A stretch of 64,000 nucleotides of DNA from Arachidicoccus ginsenosidivorans (GCF_007971385.1 NZ_CP042434.1:1922001-1986000), one strand, 5' to 3'; positions 28,382 through 37,176 are shown, counted from the stretch's first letter. The notes: generated from the sequence alone by a model not told the origin. Numbers and translations are program-made.

Positions 28382-29287
28382 TTACTGCTCCTTAATTCGG
28401 TACAAGAAAAAGCTGGTTATACTGTTAAATACCAAGATGATGACAAATAAAAGTAAGGCCGCAAACATCAGTGCCGAATCATATAAGGGCACAGACATCA
28501 TATCTCCATAATTATTAGCGATAAGCGCCGGTAACGGATAAGCAGCATCAAAAACACTTTTTGGCACCTTAGCCACATTTCCTACGACCATTAAAACAGC
28601 AATAGTCTCTCCCAGCGCTTTGGAAATCCCCAGGCTAAGTGCAGCAATAATACCTGTCAATCCTTTTTTGAGCACGACCCACTTGATCGTCTCCCAGTAA
28701 GTAGCCCCTAAAGACAAAGAGGCTTCTTTCAACTCAATGGGTACACTTCTAAATACCTCCATCAGCATATTGAGCATATAAGGCACTGCCATAATGGCCA
28801 GCACAATGCCCCCTGATAGTAAACAATAACCTGTTGTGGTGAGCCCTAATGCTGGAGCGACATAATCTGCCAGCAAAGGAACAATGACTAAAACACCCCA
28901 AACACCATAGACAACGGAAGGAATACCAGCCAGAACATCAATTACAAAATACATGCTTTGCGTCAGCCATTGAGGACTATACTCAGTGAGATAAATAGCC
29001 GCTAATAGACAAACCGGTGCTGATAAGACAAAAGACAGAAGCGTCACCCAGACAGACCCCATTATAAAGGCATAGAACCCAAAATGACCTTGTTGAGGCG
29101 AAAATTCCGCAGAATGCAACATGGTCCCAATTGAGGCTTGTTCCAGTAATGGAAGCGATTTTATCACCAACCCTGCTCCAATTACCAGCGGTAGCAATAT
29201 CAAAAAGAGCACCGCAAAATTTAACCAGCCAGTGGACAATCTATCCGTTAATTTAGCCGGAAGGATAAGTCTTTGTAACGCTGCCAT
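28382..29287 (-). CDS. pstC: Phosphate ABC transporter permease PstC
   Basis: This 301-residue permease has about six membrane helices. The conserved segment VLAGIPSVVYGVWGVLVIVP and the EAA loop (LKEASLSLGATYWETIKWVV) are followed by ALGETIAVLMVVGN, all characteristic of PstC. It pairs with PstA. It follows pstS by 24 bp and so belongs to the same operon. Confidence 0.92.
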   Translation of the reverse strand: MAALQRLILPAKLTDRLSTGWLNFAVLFLILLPLVIGAGLVIKSLPLLEQASIGTMLHSAEFSPQQGHFGFYAFIMGSVWVTLLSFVLSAPVCLLAAIYLTEYSPQWLTQSMYFVIDVLAGIPSVVYGVWGVLVIVPLLADYVAPALGLTTTGYCLLSGGIVLAIMAVPYMLNMLMEVFRSVPIELKEASLSLGATYWETIKWVVLKKGLTGIIAALSLGISKALGETIAVLMVVGNVAKVPKSVFDAAYPLPALIANNYGDMMSVPLYDSALMFAALLLFVIILVFNSITSFFLYRIKEQ

Positions 29288-29311
29288 CTATTTGTGTTTC
29301 TATAGTTAGTA

Positions 29312-30259
29312 TTAATTCAGCTTGTCTAATTGTTCCTTAATCTTCGCGTCTGTTAGTGGAACATATCCTGCTTGTTTCACAAACTGCTGGCCATCAGTCA
29401 GCACCCACTTCAGAAAATTGATGATATCTGGATTGGTCGGCTTGCCTTTGGTAATAAAATACAGATCGCGTGCAGGTGGAGAAGGGTACCTTCCGTCAGA
29501 AATTGCCTGCAGGATACTATCTGCATTTTCATAGAAATCTTCTTCTGGATCAATCTGCCGATTGTTATTTTGATCAATCGGTATAATGTCAATACCAGGC
29601 CTTTTCTTACCAGTCGTGACATCATAAGCATAGGCAACATTATTAAAACCCACCCCATTGGCATCCTTGCCTACGGCTTCTGCCAAACCGGGATCACCAT
29701 AAATTCCGGTTCCTTTAATATTTTCCTGCTTGCCCCCAAAGTAATCTGCCCAGGTATCGGCGGCTCCTGCTGCATCAGAGCGGGTGTAAACCACCACATT
29801 TTGGCTATAGGCTGTATCCAATAGTGATCCCCAACTAATATCGCTTTTACCGGATAGGTAGACTTCTTTTAGTTGATCCTTGGTTAGTCCCTTTTTTCTG
29901 ATACGGTCGGCTACGGGGTTTTTCAAACTAAATGTGGGTAAAACCGCATCTTTGGCAACAGCAAAGACCCAGATATCCTTTTGTTTTTCTGAAGCCGTCA
30001 GCTGCCTGGAAAACATGGCGATATCCGCCGCTCCTGCCAATACATCGGTCAACCCCTTGCCGGCACCGCCGGCAGAGACATCAAAGCGTAAGTCTGGCGC
30101 CTTGGTTTTATATTGTTCCGTCCATTTTACACCCAATGGATATAGTGCAAAAGCCCCTGAAATGGTTATGTTTTTACCCTTCTTGCCACCGCCGCAGGAA
30201 AGCAAACCAGCGGCAAGGGATCCAAAAACAGTAATGATTAATAAAGATTTAATACGCAT
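29312..30259 (-). CDS. pstS: Phosphate-type ABC transporter substrate-binding lipoprotein PstS
   Basis: This 315-residue protein has the lipoprotein signal ITVFGSLAAGLLSCGGGKKG. The binding-protein motifs are ITISGAFALYPLGVKW, which replaces the classical GAGASFP-like start, DVSAGGAGKGLTDVLAGAADIAMFSR, and YTRSDAAGAADTWADYF. It would deliver the oxyanion to PstCA. The first gene of the pst operon, it follows a DUF2490 gene by 64 bp. The binding pocket is of the phosphate family. A different anion cannot be ruled out, given the non-Pho-like operator candidates upstream. Confidence 0.85.
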   Translation of the reverse strand: MRIKSLLIITVFGSLAAGLLSCGGGKKGKNITISGAFALYPLGVKWTEQYKTKAPDLRFDVSAGGAGKGLTDVLAGAADIAMFSRQLTASEKQKDIWVFAVAKDAVLPTFSLKNPVADRIRKKGLTKDQLKEVYLSGKSDISWGSLLDTAYSQNVVVYTRSDAAGAADTWADYFGGKQENIKGTGIYGDPGLAEAVGKDANGVGFNNVAYAYDVTTGKKRPGIDIIPIDQNNNRQIDPEEDFYENADSILQAISDGRYPSPPARDLYFITKGKPTNPDIINFLKWVLTDGQQFVKQAGYVPLTDAKIKEQLDKLN

Positions 30260-30323
30260 CTTTTATGTTTTAATGATATTTAAATATTGTTTAAATGAGG
30301 TTTTAAAAAAATACCTATCGGGA

Positions 30324-31082
30324 TTAATAAAGCTTGAGATTATGGTAGATCGTCAGCCTGGCAATATCTCTGTGGTAATACTGTTGTCCAGAACTGCGTT
30401 CCTGGAACCAGTTCAGATACCCAAGCTCGACCTGAAAGGATTTGGAAAGACCATAATTAAGTCCAGCGTAAATCCTATTCTGATCAAAAGTATTTGCAAC
30501 AATACTATGGCCCACATTTAGCAGAATCTCATCGAAGGCCACAGCTGTTAAAGTTCCGGCCGCTGATTTTTGTTTGATTAATGGATATTTTAGTTGGAAC
30601 CGGTACCTGGCCCTGCCCTGGTAATGATACCCATCTGTAAGCTCTGTGGATGTGCTATTATGAATCCATCGCTCCTCAAACTGAAACCTATGCTGAATCC
30701 CCAAGTCCCCCAGATTCTGAGAAGAAGTCAGGTATTGGTGGGGTCTTAATTCTGGAGCGGTGACGACTGTTTCCTGGTCAGGATCTGCTGGACTTGATGC
30801 CAGGTAATAAGAAAAACCCGCACCTGCCGCCCAGCCTTTGCCCAGTTTTCTTTCAACCGCAACGCGCGGTAAAAACCAGTTACTTTGCCGATTATTTTTA
30901 AAAAATCGTCTGTCTTCAATTTCAAGATTCAGACTCCAGTCATCCGAGAGTTTATATTTTCCAAAATACCGGACCCAATATTGACTTTGGTGGGTTACTT
31001 GTTTTTGCCCGAATGCAGGGCTGCCTATACCGGCTACACCAAATGCCAACCAGACAAGCGGTTTATACGTATAACGTTTCAT
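30324..31082 (-). CDS. DUF2490-family outer-membrane barrel protein
   Basis: This protein has about 252 residues. A signal peptide (KPLVWLAFGVAGIGSPAFG) is followed by alternating aromatic beta strands (YWVRYFGKYKLSDDWSLNLEI, cut short here as YFGKYKLSDDWSLNL), ending in an aromatic residue region (TIYHNLKLY). This is the DUF2490 pattern of small outer-membrane barrels. The start MKRYTYKPL at 31082 puts the signal at the N-terminus. It is the first gene before pstS on the same strand and may be the porin that feeds the ABC system. Its ligand is unknown. Confidence 0.75.
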   Translation of the reverse strand: MKRYTYKPLVWLAFGVAGIGSPAFGQKQVTHQSQYWVRYFGKYKLSDDWSLNLEIEDRRFFKNNRQSNWFLPRVAVERKLGKGWAAGAGFSYYLASSPADPDQETVVTAPELRPHQYLTSSQNLGDLGIQHRFQFEERWIHNSTSTELTDGYHYQGRARYRFQLKYPLIKQKSAAGTLTAVAFDEILLNVGHSIVANTFDQNRIYAGLNYGLSKSFQVELGYLNWFQERSSGQQYYHRDIARLTIYHNLKLY

Positions 31083-31217
31083 ATTATTATTTGATAATGT
31101 GTATTGATAAAAATTTGATCCAATACATCCATTTGTTCCATTATCAATAATGCAACTAGCAAGGCCCCCTCTTGGTGTGTTATATAATGTATACTGCATA
31201 ATATGCCCAACAATTTA

Positions 31218-31242
31218 TTAGTCTATTATTTTAGTAGACTAA
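31218..31242. promoter_or_regulatory. Inverted-repeat operator candidate with AGTCTA core (1)
   Basis: Arms TTAGTCTA and TAGACTAA flank a 9-base centre, about 135 bp upstream of the DUF2490 start. The core AGTCTA/TAGACT recurs in the next site, which suggests one regulator binding both. Confidence 0.45.
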
Positions 31243-31372
31243 ATAGGTAATAAAAATGGAGACTTTTTATCTCCCATAAATTTTAAAACGCCTAACAATT
31301 CATTGCCATGTAGGAAACAGTTATTTAATTGCTTTGCCATGCAAAACCCTAACCGCGCTGCAAACATAATAC

Positions 31373-31397
31373 AAAGTCTACTAATTAGGTAGACTTT
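31373..31397. promoter_or_regulatory. Inverted-repeat operator candidate with AGTCTA core (2)
   Basis: Arms AAAGTCTAC and GTAGACTTT around a 7-base centre. Similar AGTCTAC palindromes are often seen upstream of sulfur- or metal-related genes in Bacteroidota, but the regulator here is unknown. The rest of the gap 31083-31582 is A/T-rich and holds no gene. Confidence 0.45.
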
Positions 31398-31582
31398 TAA
31401 ATGATTTTTTTTTAAAATTTTTTCAATCTTACAATTAATATACTAATTATCAATCTATTACTAAATAAACATTTTAATACTTTCATTAATTATTCCCTTT
31501 GGATTTTCTTAATTTTTCACGTTTGACATCTTACCATACCTTTGTCACTTTTGGTAATAGCCCAAAAATACCCATTAAAAAT

Positions 31583-32236
31583 ATGGCAACAACAATTCCA
31601 GTAACGCAGCATTTTAATAAAGCAACCCTTAATAATATCATCTTCGATTTTGGAGGCGTGCTTCTTCACATTGATTTTAAAAAGACACATGAGGCTTTTG
31701 AAGCTTTAGGCATTAAAAATGCCAAGGCGCATTTTAGTCAGCATCATGCCAGCCAGTTATTCTCCAGGCTGGAAACAGGCCATATTACACCAGAAACGTT
31801 CTACGATCTATTTAGAATGGAAGCAGGCATCCCTGATTTGAGTAATGAACAAATAAAAGACGCTTGGAATGCAATGCTGCTAGCTTATGCAAAAGAAAAT
31901 GTAGCACTACTGCACCAGCTCAAAAATAAATACAACTTATATTTATTCTCCAATACAAACCAGATTCATTACGATTGGTTCGCAGCTTTGTATCAGAATG
32001 AATTTAATGGAGAAAAATTAGAAGACCTGTTTAAATCCGCCTGGTTTTCCCATGAAAAAGGCGTTCGTAAACCAGATGCGGCGGTTTTTACCCATATGCT
32101 GACAACAGAAAATCTGCTGCCGGCAGAAACACTATTTATTGATGATACCATTGGCAATATTGAAGGAGCAGCCGCGGCCGGCTTGCAAACACATCTACTA
32201 AAAAGTCCAGCAGAATTACTTCTACTGGACTTGTAA
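31583..32236 (+). CDS. HAD-superfamily hydrolase (subfamily IA)
   Basis: This protein has about 217 residues. HAD motif I is FDFGGVLLHID near residue 20, motif II is LFSNTNQIH, motif III lies in GVRKPDAAVF and motif IV in LFIDDTIGNIEGA. The first Asp is the nucleophile. The cap has the small helical form of epoxide-hydrolase-like or haloacid-type subfamily IA members. It would remove phosphate from a small cytoplasmic metabolite, which cannot be named. The start MATTIPVTQH at 31583 was chosen over an upstream ATG because the family begins there. It stands alone, convergent with the DUF4834 gene. Confidence 0.88.
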   Translation: MATTIPVTQHFNKATLNNIIFDFGGVLLHIDFKKTHEAFEALGIKNAKAHFSQHHASQLFSRLETGHITPETFYDLFRMEAGIPDLSNEQIKDAWNAMLLAYAKENVALLHQLKNKYNLYLFSNTNQIHYDWFAALYQNEFNGEKLEDLFKSAWFSHEKGVRKPDAAVFTHMLTTENLLPAETLFIDDTIGNIEGAAAAGLQTHLLKSPAELLLLDL

Positions 32237-32258
32237 CTATCAATTTTTACAAAATATA

Positions 32259-32618
32259 TTAATTGAGCTCTTCAAACTCAATATAATCTGATTTTGAAGG
32301 CTTTACAGCCTGTCCGGCCGCTTTTTGCTTAGAAAACCGGCTAAAAGGACCTTTTTTATCGCTCGAAACGTCTACATGTGCTTGTTGAGCCTTCCTTTGC
32401 TGCGCACCCCCCGGCTGACTGTAGGTCCCTTGTTGACCGTAAGCCTGCTGCCCGTATGGGTTATTCATTTCCCTTACTTTGCGTTTCATTTGATTAGCGG
32501 TCCGTACCACTGGCAGGATAAAGCCTACAATAAAGCGGTACAGAAAATAAAGCAGAAACGCTAATACTACATATCCTATCATGTAACGAAGATACTTAAT
32601 GGCTGTGGGATAACCCAA
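32259..32618 (-). CDS. DUF4834-family membrane protein
   Basis: This 119-residue protein has one N-terminal membrane helix (YMIGYVVLAFLLYFLYRFIV) and a short basic segment (RTANQMKRKVREMNNPYG). A Gln/Gly-rich stretch with PYGQQAYGQQGTYSQPGG follows, and the acidic end is KSDYIEFEELN. This layout and the FEEL ending are those of DUF4834, a family of unknown function restricted to Bacteroidota. It probably sits in the inner membrane with its tail in the cytoplasm. It lies upstream of, and on the same strand as, no essential partner; RNase HII lies 75 bp away on its 5' side. Confidence 0.82.
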   Translation of the reverse strand: MGYPTAIKYLRYMIGYVVLAFLLYFLYRFIVGFILPVVRTANQMKRKVREMNNPYGQQAYGQQGTYSQPGGAQQRKAQQAHVDVSSDKKGPFSRFSKQKAAGQAVKPSKSDYIEFEELN

Positions 32619-32693
32619 GCCGTGGGATTATTTTTAAAATCACTTAACAAACAAATCGGTGAGCCAACAAATAGCTTCCGTGAATGTCAAAGT

Positions 32694-33290
32694 CTAGAAT
32701 AAAGTTGGAATATCTGGGTTGATATTAAAACTTTTTCGGTGGTGTTCACAAAGGCCGTAGGCCTTTATAGCCTCCCTGTGAAAAGCCGTTCCATAACCTT
32801 TATTACTGGCCCATCCATAACGTGGGTAGCTGGTGTGGAGATCCTTCATATAGTCATCTCTGTAAGTTTTGGCCAGAATACTGGCGGCCGCGATATTGGC
32901 ATATTTGCCATCTCCTTTAATAACACATATATGCTTTATAGAAGGAAATGGCGTAAACCGATTGCCATCAATGGCCAGGAAACGGGGCTTCTTATTTAAA
33001 GAATGAATCGCAAGATGCATGGCCTTGATAGAGGCTTTCAAAATATTGATGGAATCTATTTCTGCTACATCCACCCGGGCCACTGAATAACAGATGGCCT
33101 CTTGTTCAATCACAGCTCTGAGCAGGTCTCTATCTTTTTCTGGAACCTGTTTGCTGTCATTGAGCTTTTCGTGGTAAAAATCCTTTGGCAAAATAACGGC
33201 AGCAGCAAAGACAGGGCCCGCATAGCATCCCCTGCCGGCTTCATCACAGCCTGCCTCCAGCACTTTATTTTGAAAAGAATTGATTAGCAC
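32694..33290 (-). CDS. rnhB: Ribonuclease HII
   Basis: RNase HII removes ribonucleotides and RNA primers from DNA-RNA hybrids. The catalytic motif CDEAGRGCYAGPVFAAAV near the N-terminus supplies the first Asp-Glu. The later Asp residues lie in FLAIDGN and GDGKYANIAAASILAKTYRD. The family's C-terminal block YGWASNKGYGTAFHREAI is intact. I start the gene at the GTG at 33290 (VLINSFQNKVLEAG), giving about 198 residues, the usual length. The long upstream extension in this frame has no homology to the family. It diverges from the heme A synthase gene. Confidence 0.9.
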   Translation of the reverse strand: MLINSFQNKVLEAGCDEAGRGCYAGPVFAAAVILPKDFYHEKLNDSKQVPEKDRDLLRAVIEQEAICYSVARVDVAEIDSINILKASIKAMHLAIHSLNKKPRFLAIDGNRFTPFPSIKHICVIKGDGKYANIAAASILAKTYRDDYMKDLHTSYPRYGWASNKGYGTAFHREAIKAYGLCEHHRKSFNINPDIPTLF

Positions 33291-33375
33291 TTGGCAAAAA
33301 TATAAACTTTCAATCGGCCTGCCAATCTTCTTTACCGCTAATCGGCTACCTTTGCTGCGGAAAAAACAGGAAACA

Positions 33376-34308
33376 ATGAGATCAATAGCAGATAACCAGC
33401 AGCGTTTCATAAAATACGCCAAATTAGTTTTATATACCATATTCATCGTGATTCTGGCAGGATCCATTGTCAGGACCACACATAGCGGCATGGGATGCCC
33501 CGACTGGCCCCATTGTTTCGGTAGGCTAATCCCACCATTGAATGCAGGACAACTGCCCAAGGACTATGAGAAATACCTGAAAAAACAAGATATTGATCAT
33601 ACATTCAATGCCTTCCACACATGGATCGAATATCTGAACAGAATGTTGACTGTCTTACTTGGGATTTTTATCGTACTGCTCAACTTCATGGCCTGGAAAA
33701 TTTACTGGAAGACCAATAAATCTATATTCTTTTGGGCGCTCAGCCTCTTTGTCCTGGTAGGCTTTGAAGCCTGGGTAGGCAAAGTGGTAGTGAATTCAAA
33801 TCTGGGTGTGTTAGAAATTACGGCCCACATGATCCCAGCCTTAATTATTGCAGGTGTTTGCGTTTATATGATACACATTGTAAAAGGCAAGCCATTTATC
33901 GTTAACAAATCCCTGAAATGGCTCACTTATCTGGCCTTCCTACTGGTATTTATACAGATTCTGATCGGGACAGAGGTTAGATCCGAGGTGGACAATATTT
34001 CTAAAGCTTTACAGTATACGGCACGAGACACCTGGCTTAGCCAGGTAGGCCAGGCACTCCATATCCATGAGCTTTTTGCCTGGGTAGCAGCACTTTCCTG
34101 TATATTTGTGGTAGGTAAGTCATTCAATCAAAAAGAAACCCAGAAAACAGGTCTACTGATCTTAATCTCACTAATCGCCGAGCTGTTTTTAGGATTGATT
34201 ATGACGCAAATGAAGATGCCCGCCTTTGCGCAACCACTTCACCTGCTGTTCTCTTCTATTATCATTGTCGCCCTTTATCATATGTTGATCTGCGTTAAAA
34301 CCAGATAA
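33376..34308 (+). CDS. ctaA: Heme A synthase (COX15/CtaA family)
   Basis: This protein has about 310 residues and seven to eight membrane helices. The family motif is GSIVRTTHSGMGCPDWPHCFG near the N-terminus. The conserved His residues occur in HTWIEYLNRM, LEITAHM, QALHIHELFAW and QPLHLLFSS. The enzyme converts heme O to heme A for cytochrome aa3 oxidase in the inner membrane. The start ATG at 33376 (MRSIADNQQ) is supported by the family alignment, and the upstream ATG at 33280 lies in the divergent rnhB gene. The next gene is thiL, 61 bp downstream. Confidence 0.9.
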   Translation: MRSIADNQQRFIKYAKLVLYTIFIVILAGSIVRTTHSGMGCPDWPHCFGRLIPPLNAGQLPKDYEKYLKKQDIDHTFNAFHTWIEYLNRMLTVLLGIFIVLLNFMAWKIYWKTNKSIFFWALSLFVLVGFEAWVGKVVVNSNLGVLEITAHMIPALIIAGVCVYMIHIVKGKPFIVNKSLKWLTYLAFLLVFIQILIGTEVRSEVDNISKALQYTARDTWLSQVGQALHIHELFAWVAALSCIFVVGKSFNQKETQKTGLLILISLIAELFLGLIMTQMKMPAFAQPLHLLFSSIIIVALYHMLICVKTR

Positions 34309-34369
34309 CTAAATAATCCGTCTATATAAATACCTCATTAAAGCATAACCAGCCTAAAACTAAAAAAAC

Positions 34370-35395
34370 ATGGAAAATAGAACAGAAATCTCGGATCTGG
34401 GTGAATTTGGCCTGATTGATCATCTGACCAAAAACTTTGAGACCTATAATGTTTCTACCATTGAAACAGTGGGTGATGACGCCGCTGTAATGGATCATTT
34501 TGGCAAACAGACTGTTATGACCACAGATCTATTGATTGAAGGCATACATTTTGACCTGATGTATACACCACTTAAGCATTTAGGCTACAAAAGCGTCATT
34601 GTCAATCTAAGCGATGTATATGCTATGAATGCGCAGCCTACTCAAATAACTGTTAGCCTGGGTATTACCAACCGCTTCAGTGTAGAAGCGCTATCCGAAT
34701 TCTACGAAGGCGTGTATGCCGCCTGCGAAAAGTACAAAGTAGATCTGGTAGGCGGTGACACTTCCGCCTCCAAGAAAGGTTTTATTATCTCTGTCACGGC
34801 AATCGGCGAAGTAGCCCCTGATCAGTACATAAAAAGAAGTACGGCAAAAAAGGGGGACTTGATTTGCGTATCCGGTGACTTAGGAGGTGCATTTCTGGGC
34901 CTGACTTTGCTTGAAAGGGAAAAGAAAATATATATGGAGAATCCCAAAGTACAGCCGGACCTGGAAGGAGAAGACTATATTGTGGGCCGCATCCTAAAAC
35001 CGGAAGCCAGAAAAGATATTATTGAATTCTTTGAAAAACAACAACTCCATCCTACCGCCATGATGGATGTCAGTGATGGCGTTAGTAGTGAAGTATTGCA
35101 TTTATGCAAAAAGGCAGGACTGGGTTGTAAGGTTTATGAAGACAAACTTCCTATTAATGAAGCTACGCGTCAGGCTGCCTTTAAATTTGGGCTGGATCCC
35201 ACCGTATGTGCACTGAATGGTGGCGAAGATTATGAACTGATCTTTACCATCCGTCAGGAGGATCATGATAAGATTGTTTTAAATGAAGAGATCAGTGTCA
35301 TAGGCTATATGACGGATCTGGAAGAAGGTTGTAAGTTTCTCACCAAGGGCGGCAATACATTTGATATTACCGCACAGGGCTGGAAAGCCTTTTAA
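34370..35395 (+). CDS. thiL: Thiamine-phosphate kinase ThiL
   Basis: ThiL makes thiamine diphosphate from thiamine phosphate and ATP. The AIR-synthase-like fold is seen in VGDDAAVMDHFGKQTVMTTD at the start, then ATGDTS-type VGGDTSASKKGF and the late GGEDYELIFTI. The magnesium-binding Asp residues are in MTTDLLIEG and VGGDTS. Length is 341 residues, typical for Bacteroidota. The start at MENRTEIS is the only good choice. The gene ends shortly before a strong terminator. Confidence 0.93.
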   Translation: MENRTEISDLGEFGLIDHLTKNFETYNVSTIETVGDDAAVMDHFGKQTVMTTDLLIEGIHFDLMYTPLKHLGYKSVIVNLSDVYAMNAQPTQITVSLGITNRFSVEALSEFYEGVYAACEKYKVDLVGGDTSASKKGFIISVTAIGEVAPDQYIKRSTAKKGDLICVSGDLGGAFLGLTLLEREKKIYMENPKVQPDLEGEDYIVGRILKPEARKDIIEFFEKQQLHPTAMMDVSDGVSSEVLHLCKKAGLGCKVYEDKLPINEATRQAAFKFGLDPTVCALNGGEDYELIFTIRQEDHDKIVLNEEISVIGYMTDLEEGCKFLTKGGNTFDITAQGWKAF

Positions 35396-35426
35396 GACAG
35401 TTAGTATAACACAACAGCATACAAAT

Positions 35427-35464
35427 AAAACCGCCTCATTATTTAAAAATAATGAGGCGGTTTT
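35427..35464 (+). terminator. Strong rho-independent terminator after thiL
   Basis: Arms AAAACCGCCTCATTATTT and its complement form a stem of about 18 bp with a 2-base loop, flanked by A and T runs on both strands. Confidence 0.9.
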
Positions 35465-35755
35465 ATTTGAGGAAAGTATGAGCAGAAAACTAAGGGCAAG
35501 CCATTACAAACAATTTGTTCAATAATTAATAATATTTTTACTATTATTTTGTTTTAGAATAAAAAGTTCCATATTTCTGTGCTATCAATCGTTGATTTAA
35601 TTATTGCAATTTAAACAGTATTGACCATTTGAAATAGCACATTGTAGCCTATCATTTGCCAGGTATCCAATGCAACATAATTTATGAACAGCAATCACTT
35701 CCTAGAAGCGCCGGCTATTCCATCCAAACCATACAGTATGTTTGTTGACAACATT

Positions 35756-35823
35756 GAGCGTCAATTTAAAACTTTTCTGTCAATAGAAGCCGTTTACCAG
35801 CCATTGCGGCAAACTGTTTGTTG
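35756..35823. repeat. Truncated copy of the integron-like palindrome
   Basis: This stretch matches 36551-36620 at nearly every position from the GCGTC/ACGTA region on, including GAAGCCGTTTACCAGCC and GCGGCAA.CTGTTTGTTG. The left half of the palindrome seen in the other copy is missing here. It lies just 3' of the parE stop, which puts the ParDE pair between two such repeats in direct orientation. Confidence 0.65.
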
Positions 35824-35834
35824 GTGGCAGTTTT

Positions 35835-36134
35835 CTATCCGTTTAGCCTGTTTTTCAAGTCCATACTTTCGTTCAAAATTCCGATTACTTCAATTTCATC
35901 TTCTGTTAAAACTTGATAGAATATAATGTGTTTACCTGTTCTTAGTCCAAGCAGGTTGCTATTTATTCCTTCATATTCATTTCCAAGCTCAGGGTTCTTT
36001 CCAATTTGCATACAGGTAAATTCCAAAGTCACATAATATTTGTCCGCTTGCTTTTCTGACCATTTTTCAAAAGTATAAGTCCAAATATCATTCAAGTCGT
36101 CAATGGCCTCTTGTCTTAAAATAACCTTAGCCAT
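35835..36134 (-). CDS. ParE/RelE-family toxin
   Basis: This 99-residue protein has the RelE/ParE fold: an N-terminal helix pair (EAIDDLNDIWTYTFEKWSEK), the beta-strand region with LLGLRTGKHIIFYQV, and the end VIGILNESMDLKNRL. ParE toxins poison gyrase while RelE toxins cleave mRNA. The pattern with RTGKHIIFY and a short C-tail favours ParE. It overlaps the ParD antitoxin gene by 8 bp, as usual for type II modules. The pair sits between two integron-like repeats, so it looks like a mobile cassette that helps stabilise its surroundings. Confidence 0.88.
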   Translation of the reverse strand: MAKVILRQEAIDDLNDIWTYTFEKWSEKQADKYYVTLEFTCMQIGKNPELGNEYEGINSNLLGLRTGKHIIFYQVLTEDEIEVIGILNESMDLKNRLNG

Positions 36135-36375
36135 TTTTTCTTTTTTCCTCTTTTAGCTTTTTCAAATTTTCTTTAAAATCGAAATTTTCAACTCGCGGGC
36201 TATCCAATCCTTTCTGAATTGCAGCTCTCAAAGCAATAACTTTGCTTTCTTCGTCTTCTAAAAGTCGAAGTCCTGCACGAACGACTTCACTGACATTTTT
36301 ATAACGCCCTGCTGAAACTTGGCTACTTACAAATTGCTCAAAGTAATTTCCGAGTGATATTGATGTGTTTTTCAT
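36127..36375 (-). CDS. ParD-family antitoxin
   Basis: This 82-residue protein has an N-terminal ribbon-helix-helix with the family phrase SISLGNYFEQFVSSQVSAGR, then YKNVSEVVRAGLRLLEDEE. The C-terminal tail is basic (NLKKLKEEKRKNG) and would neutralise the toxin. It precedes ParE with an 8-bp overlap. The RHH part would also repress the operon promoter, which must lie in the 100 bp above 36375. Confidence 0.9.
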   Translation of the reverse strand: MKNTSISLGNYFEQFVSSQVSAGRYKNVSEVVRAGLRLLEDEESKVIALRAAIQKGLDSPRVENFDFKENLKKLKEEKRKNG

Positions 36376-36489
36376 CTTCTTTAACCTTTATTCAAATTTA
36401 CCAAAAATTGGTAAATTTGTAAAGCTTTCAGCAAAAATTTTCAAATCCTTCCGTCAAGTGCTTGTTTAGACGTAGTTCTTTAAAATTGC

Positions 36490-36622
36490 CCCCAACGTCT
36501 GGCAGCTTGCCGCAGTGGCTGATTTTCACCACAAAACATCAACCGAAGACGAGAACGTAAATTTAGTACTTTTCTGTCAATCGAAGCCGTTTACCAGCCA
36601 TTGCGGCAAGCTGTTTGTTGCC
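36490..36622. repeat. Integron attC-like imperfect palindrome
   Basis: Left arm 36493-36521 (starting CAACGTCTGG, with CAGCTTGCCGCAGTGGCTG) pairs with right arm 36595-36620 (CAGCCATTGCGGCAAGCTG, ending TTTGTTG), with a 73-base spacer. The outer ends are CAAC and GTTG. On the minus strand the far end reads GTTGGGGGC, close to but not matching the integron core GTTRRRY. Size (about 130 bp) and layout fit an attC site, and the right half recurs at 35756-35823. Confidence 0.6.
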
Positions 36623-37176
36623 TGCTGGCCTTCATAGGGCAGTAATTTCTGAAACAAATTCTCTTGCTGTCAGAAAGCTCTTCGTCATTAATCAAATCCT
36701 TTGATAAAACTTCATTTACGCTTTTAGGTCCGTGATTTCTTATAGATTTTACAAAACATTCTAACTCTCCAATCTCAACGATAAATATGCTTTTAGATTT
36801 TAAATTTGATTGAAGCCTTGTAAATGCTGTTGTAGCATCTCCACTTGGGATAAATGTTTTTCCGACTTCTTTTGCATAAGTCCAAGCTGGTGCTTTTTTT
36901 TAATTTTTTGGGGATGTCTGAAATTTTCTCTTTTGGAATAATTCTTTCATTGATGGAATCAAAAAACTCGACAATTTCTTCTTTCAAATCCTTTGTTTCG
37001 AATTCTGGCCTTTTAGCGTCTATCGAAACCTTAACAATGCTCCAATCGTTCGAGATTTCACTCCAATTACCGCCCGCTTCTGTAAAGATATCCTTTAATG
37101 GGTTAGTATTATTTAAAATATCAAAGTCTATAACTACCTTGACTATAAGTAGGTTCAAATAAGCTTTGGTGAGCAT
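36591..37176 (-). pseudogene. C-terminal relic of an OLD/TOPRIM-type ATPase nuclease
   Basis: The frame starts at 37176 right next to the CorA stop, with no ATPase N-terminus left. The first piece has the TOPRIM-like VVIDFDILNN and a following NPLKDIF segment. The second piece, after a frameshift in the T8 run at 36894-36901, has FIPSGDATTAFTRLQSNL and IFIVEIGELECFVKSIRNHG, then PKSVNEVL. This end is typical of AAA-type OLD-family proteins that act in phage defence. The frame runs into the attC-like palindrome and stops inside it at 36591, as cassette genes often do. Confidence 0.65.

Noticed and set aside
31083..31582. Pho box upstream of the pst-like operon
   Set aside because: No direct repeats of the expected spacing were found. 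The only clear structures are the AGTCTA palindromes.
35756..36622. Canonical class 1 type attC sites
   Set aside because: The core ends do not match GTTRRRY/RYYYAAC and no integrase is present, so only attC-like is claimed.
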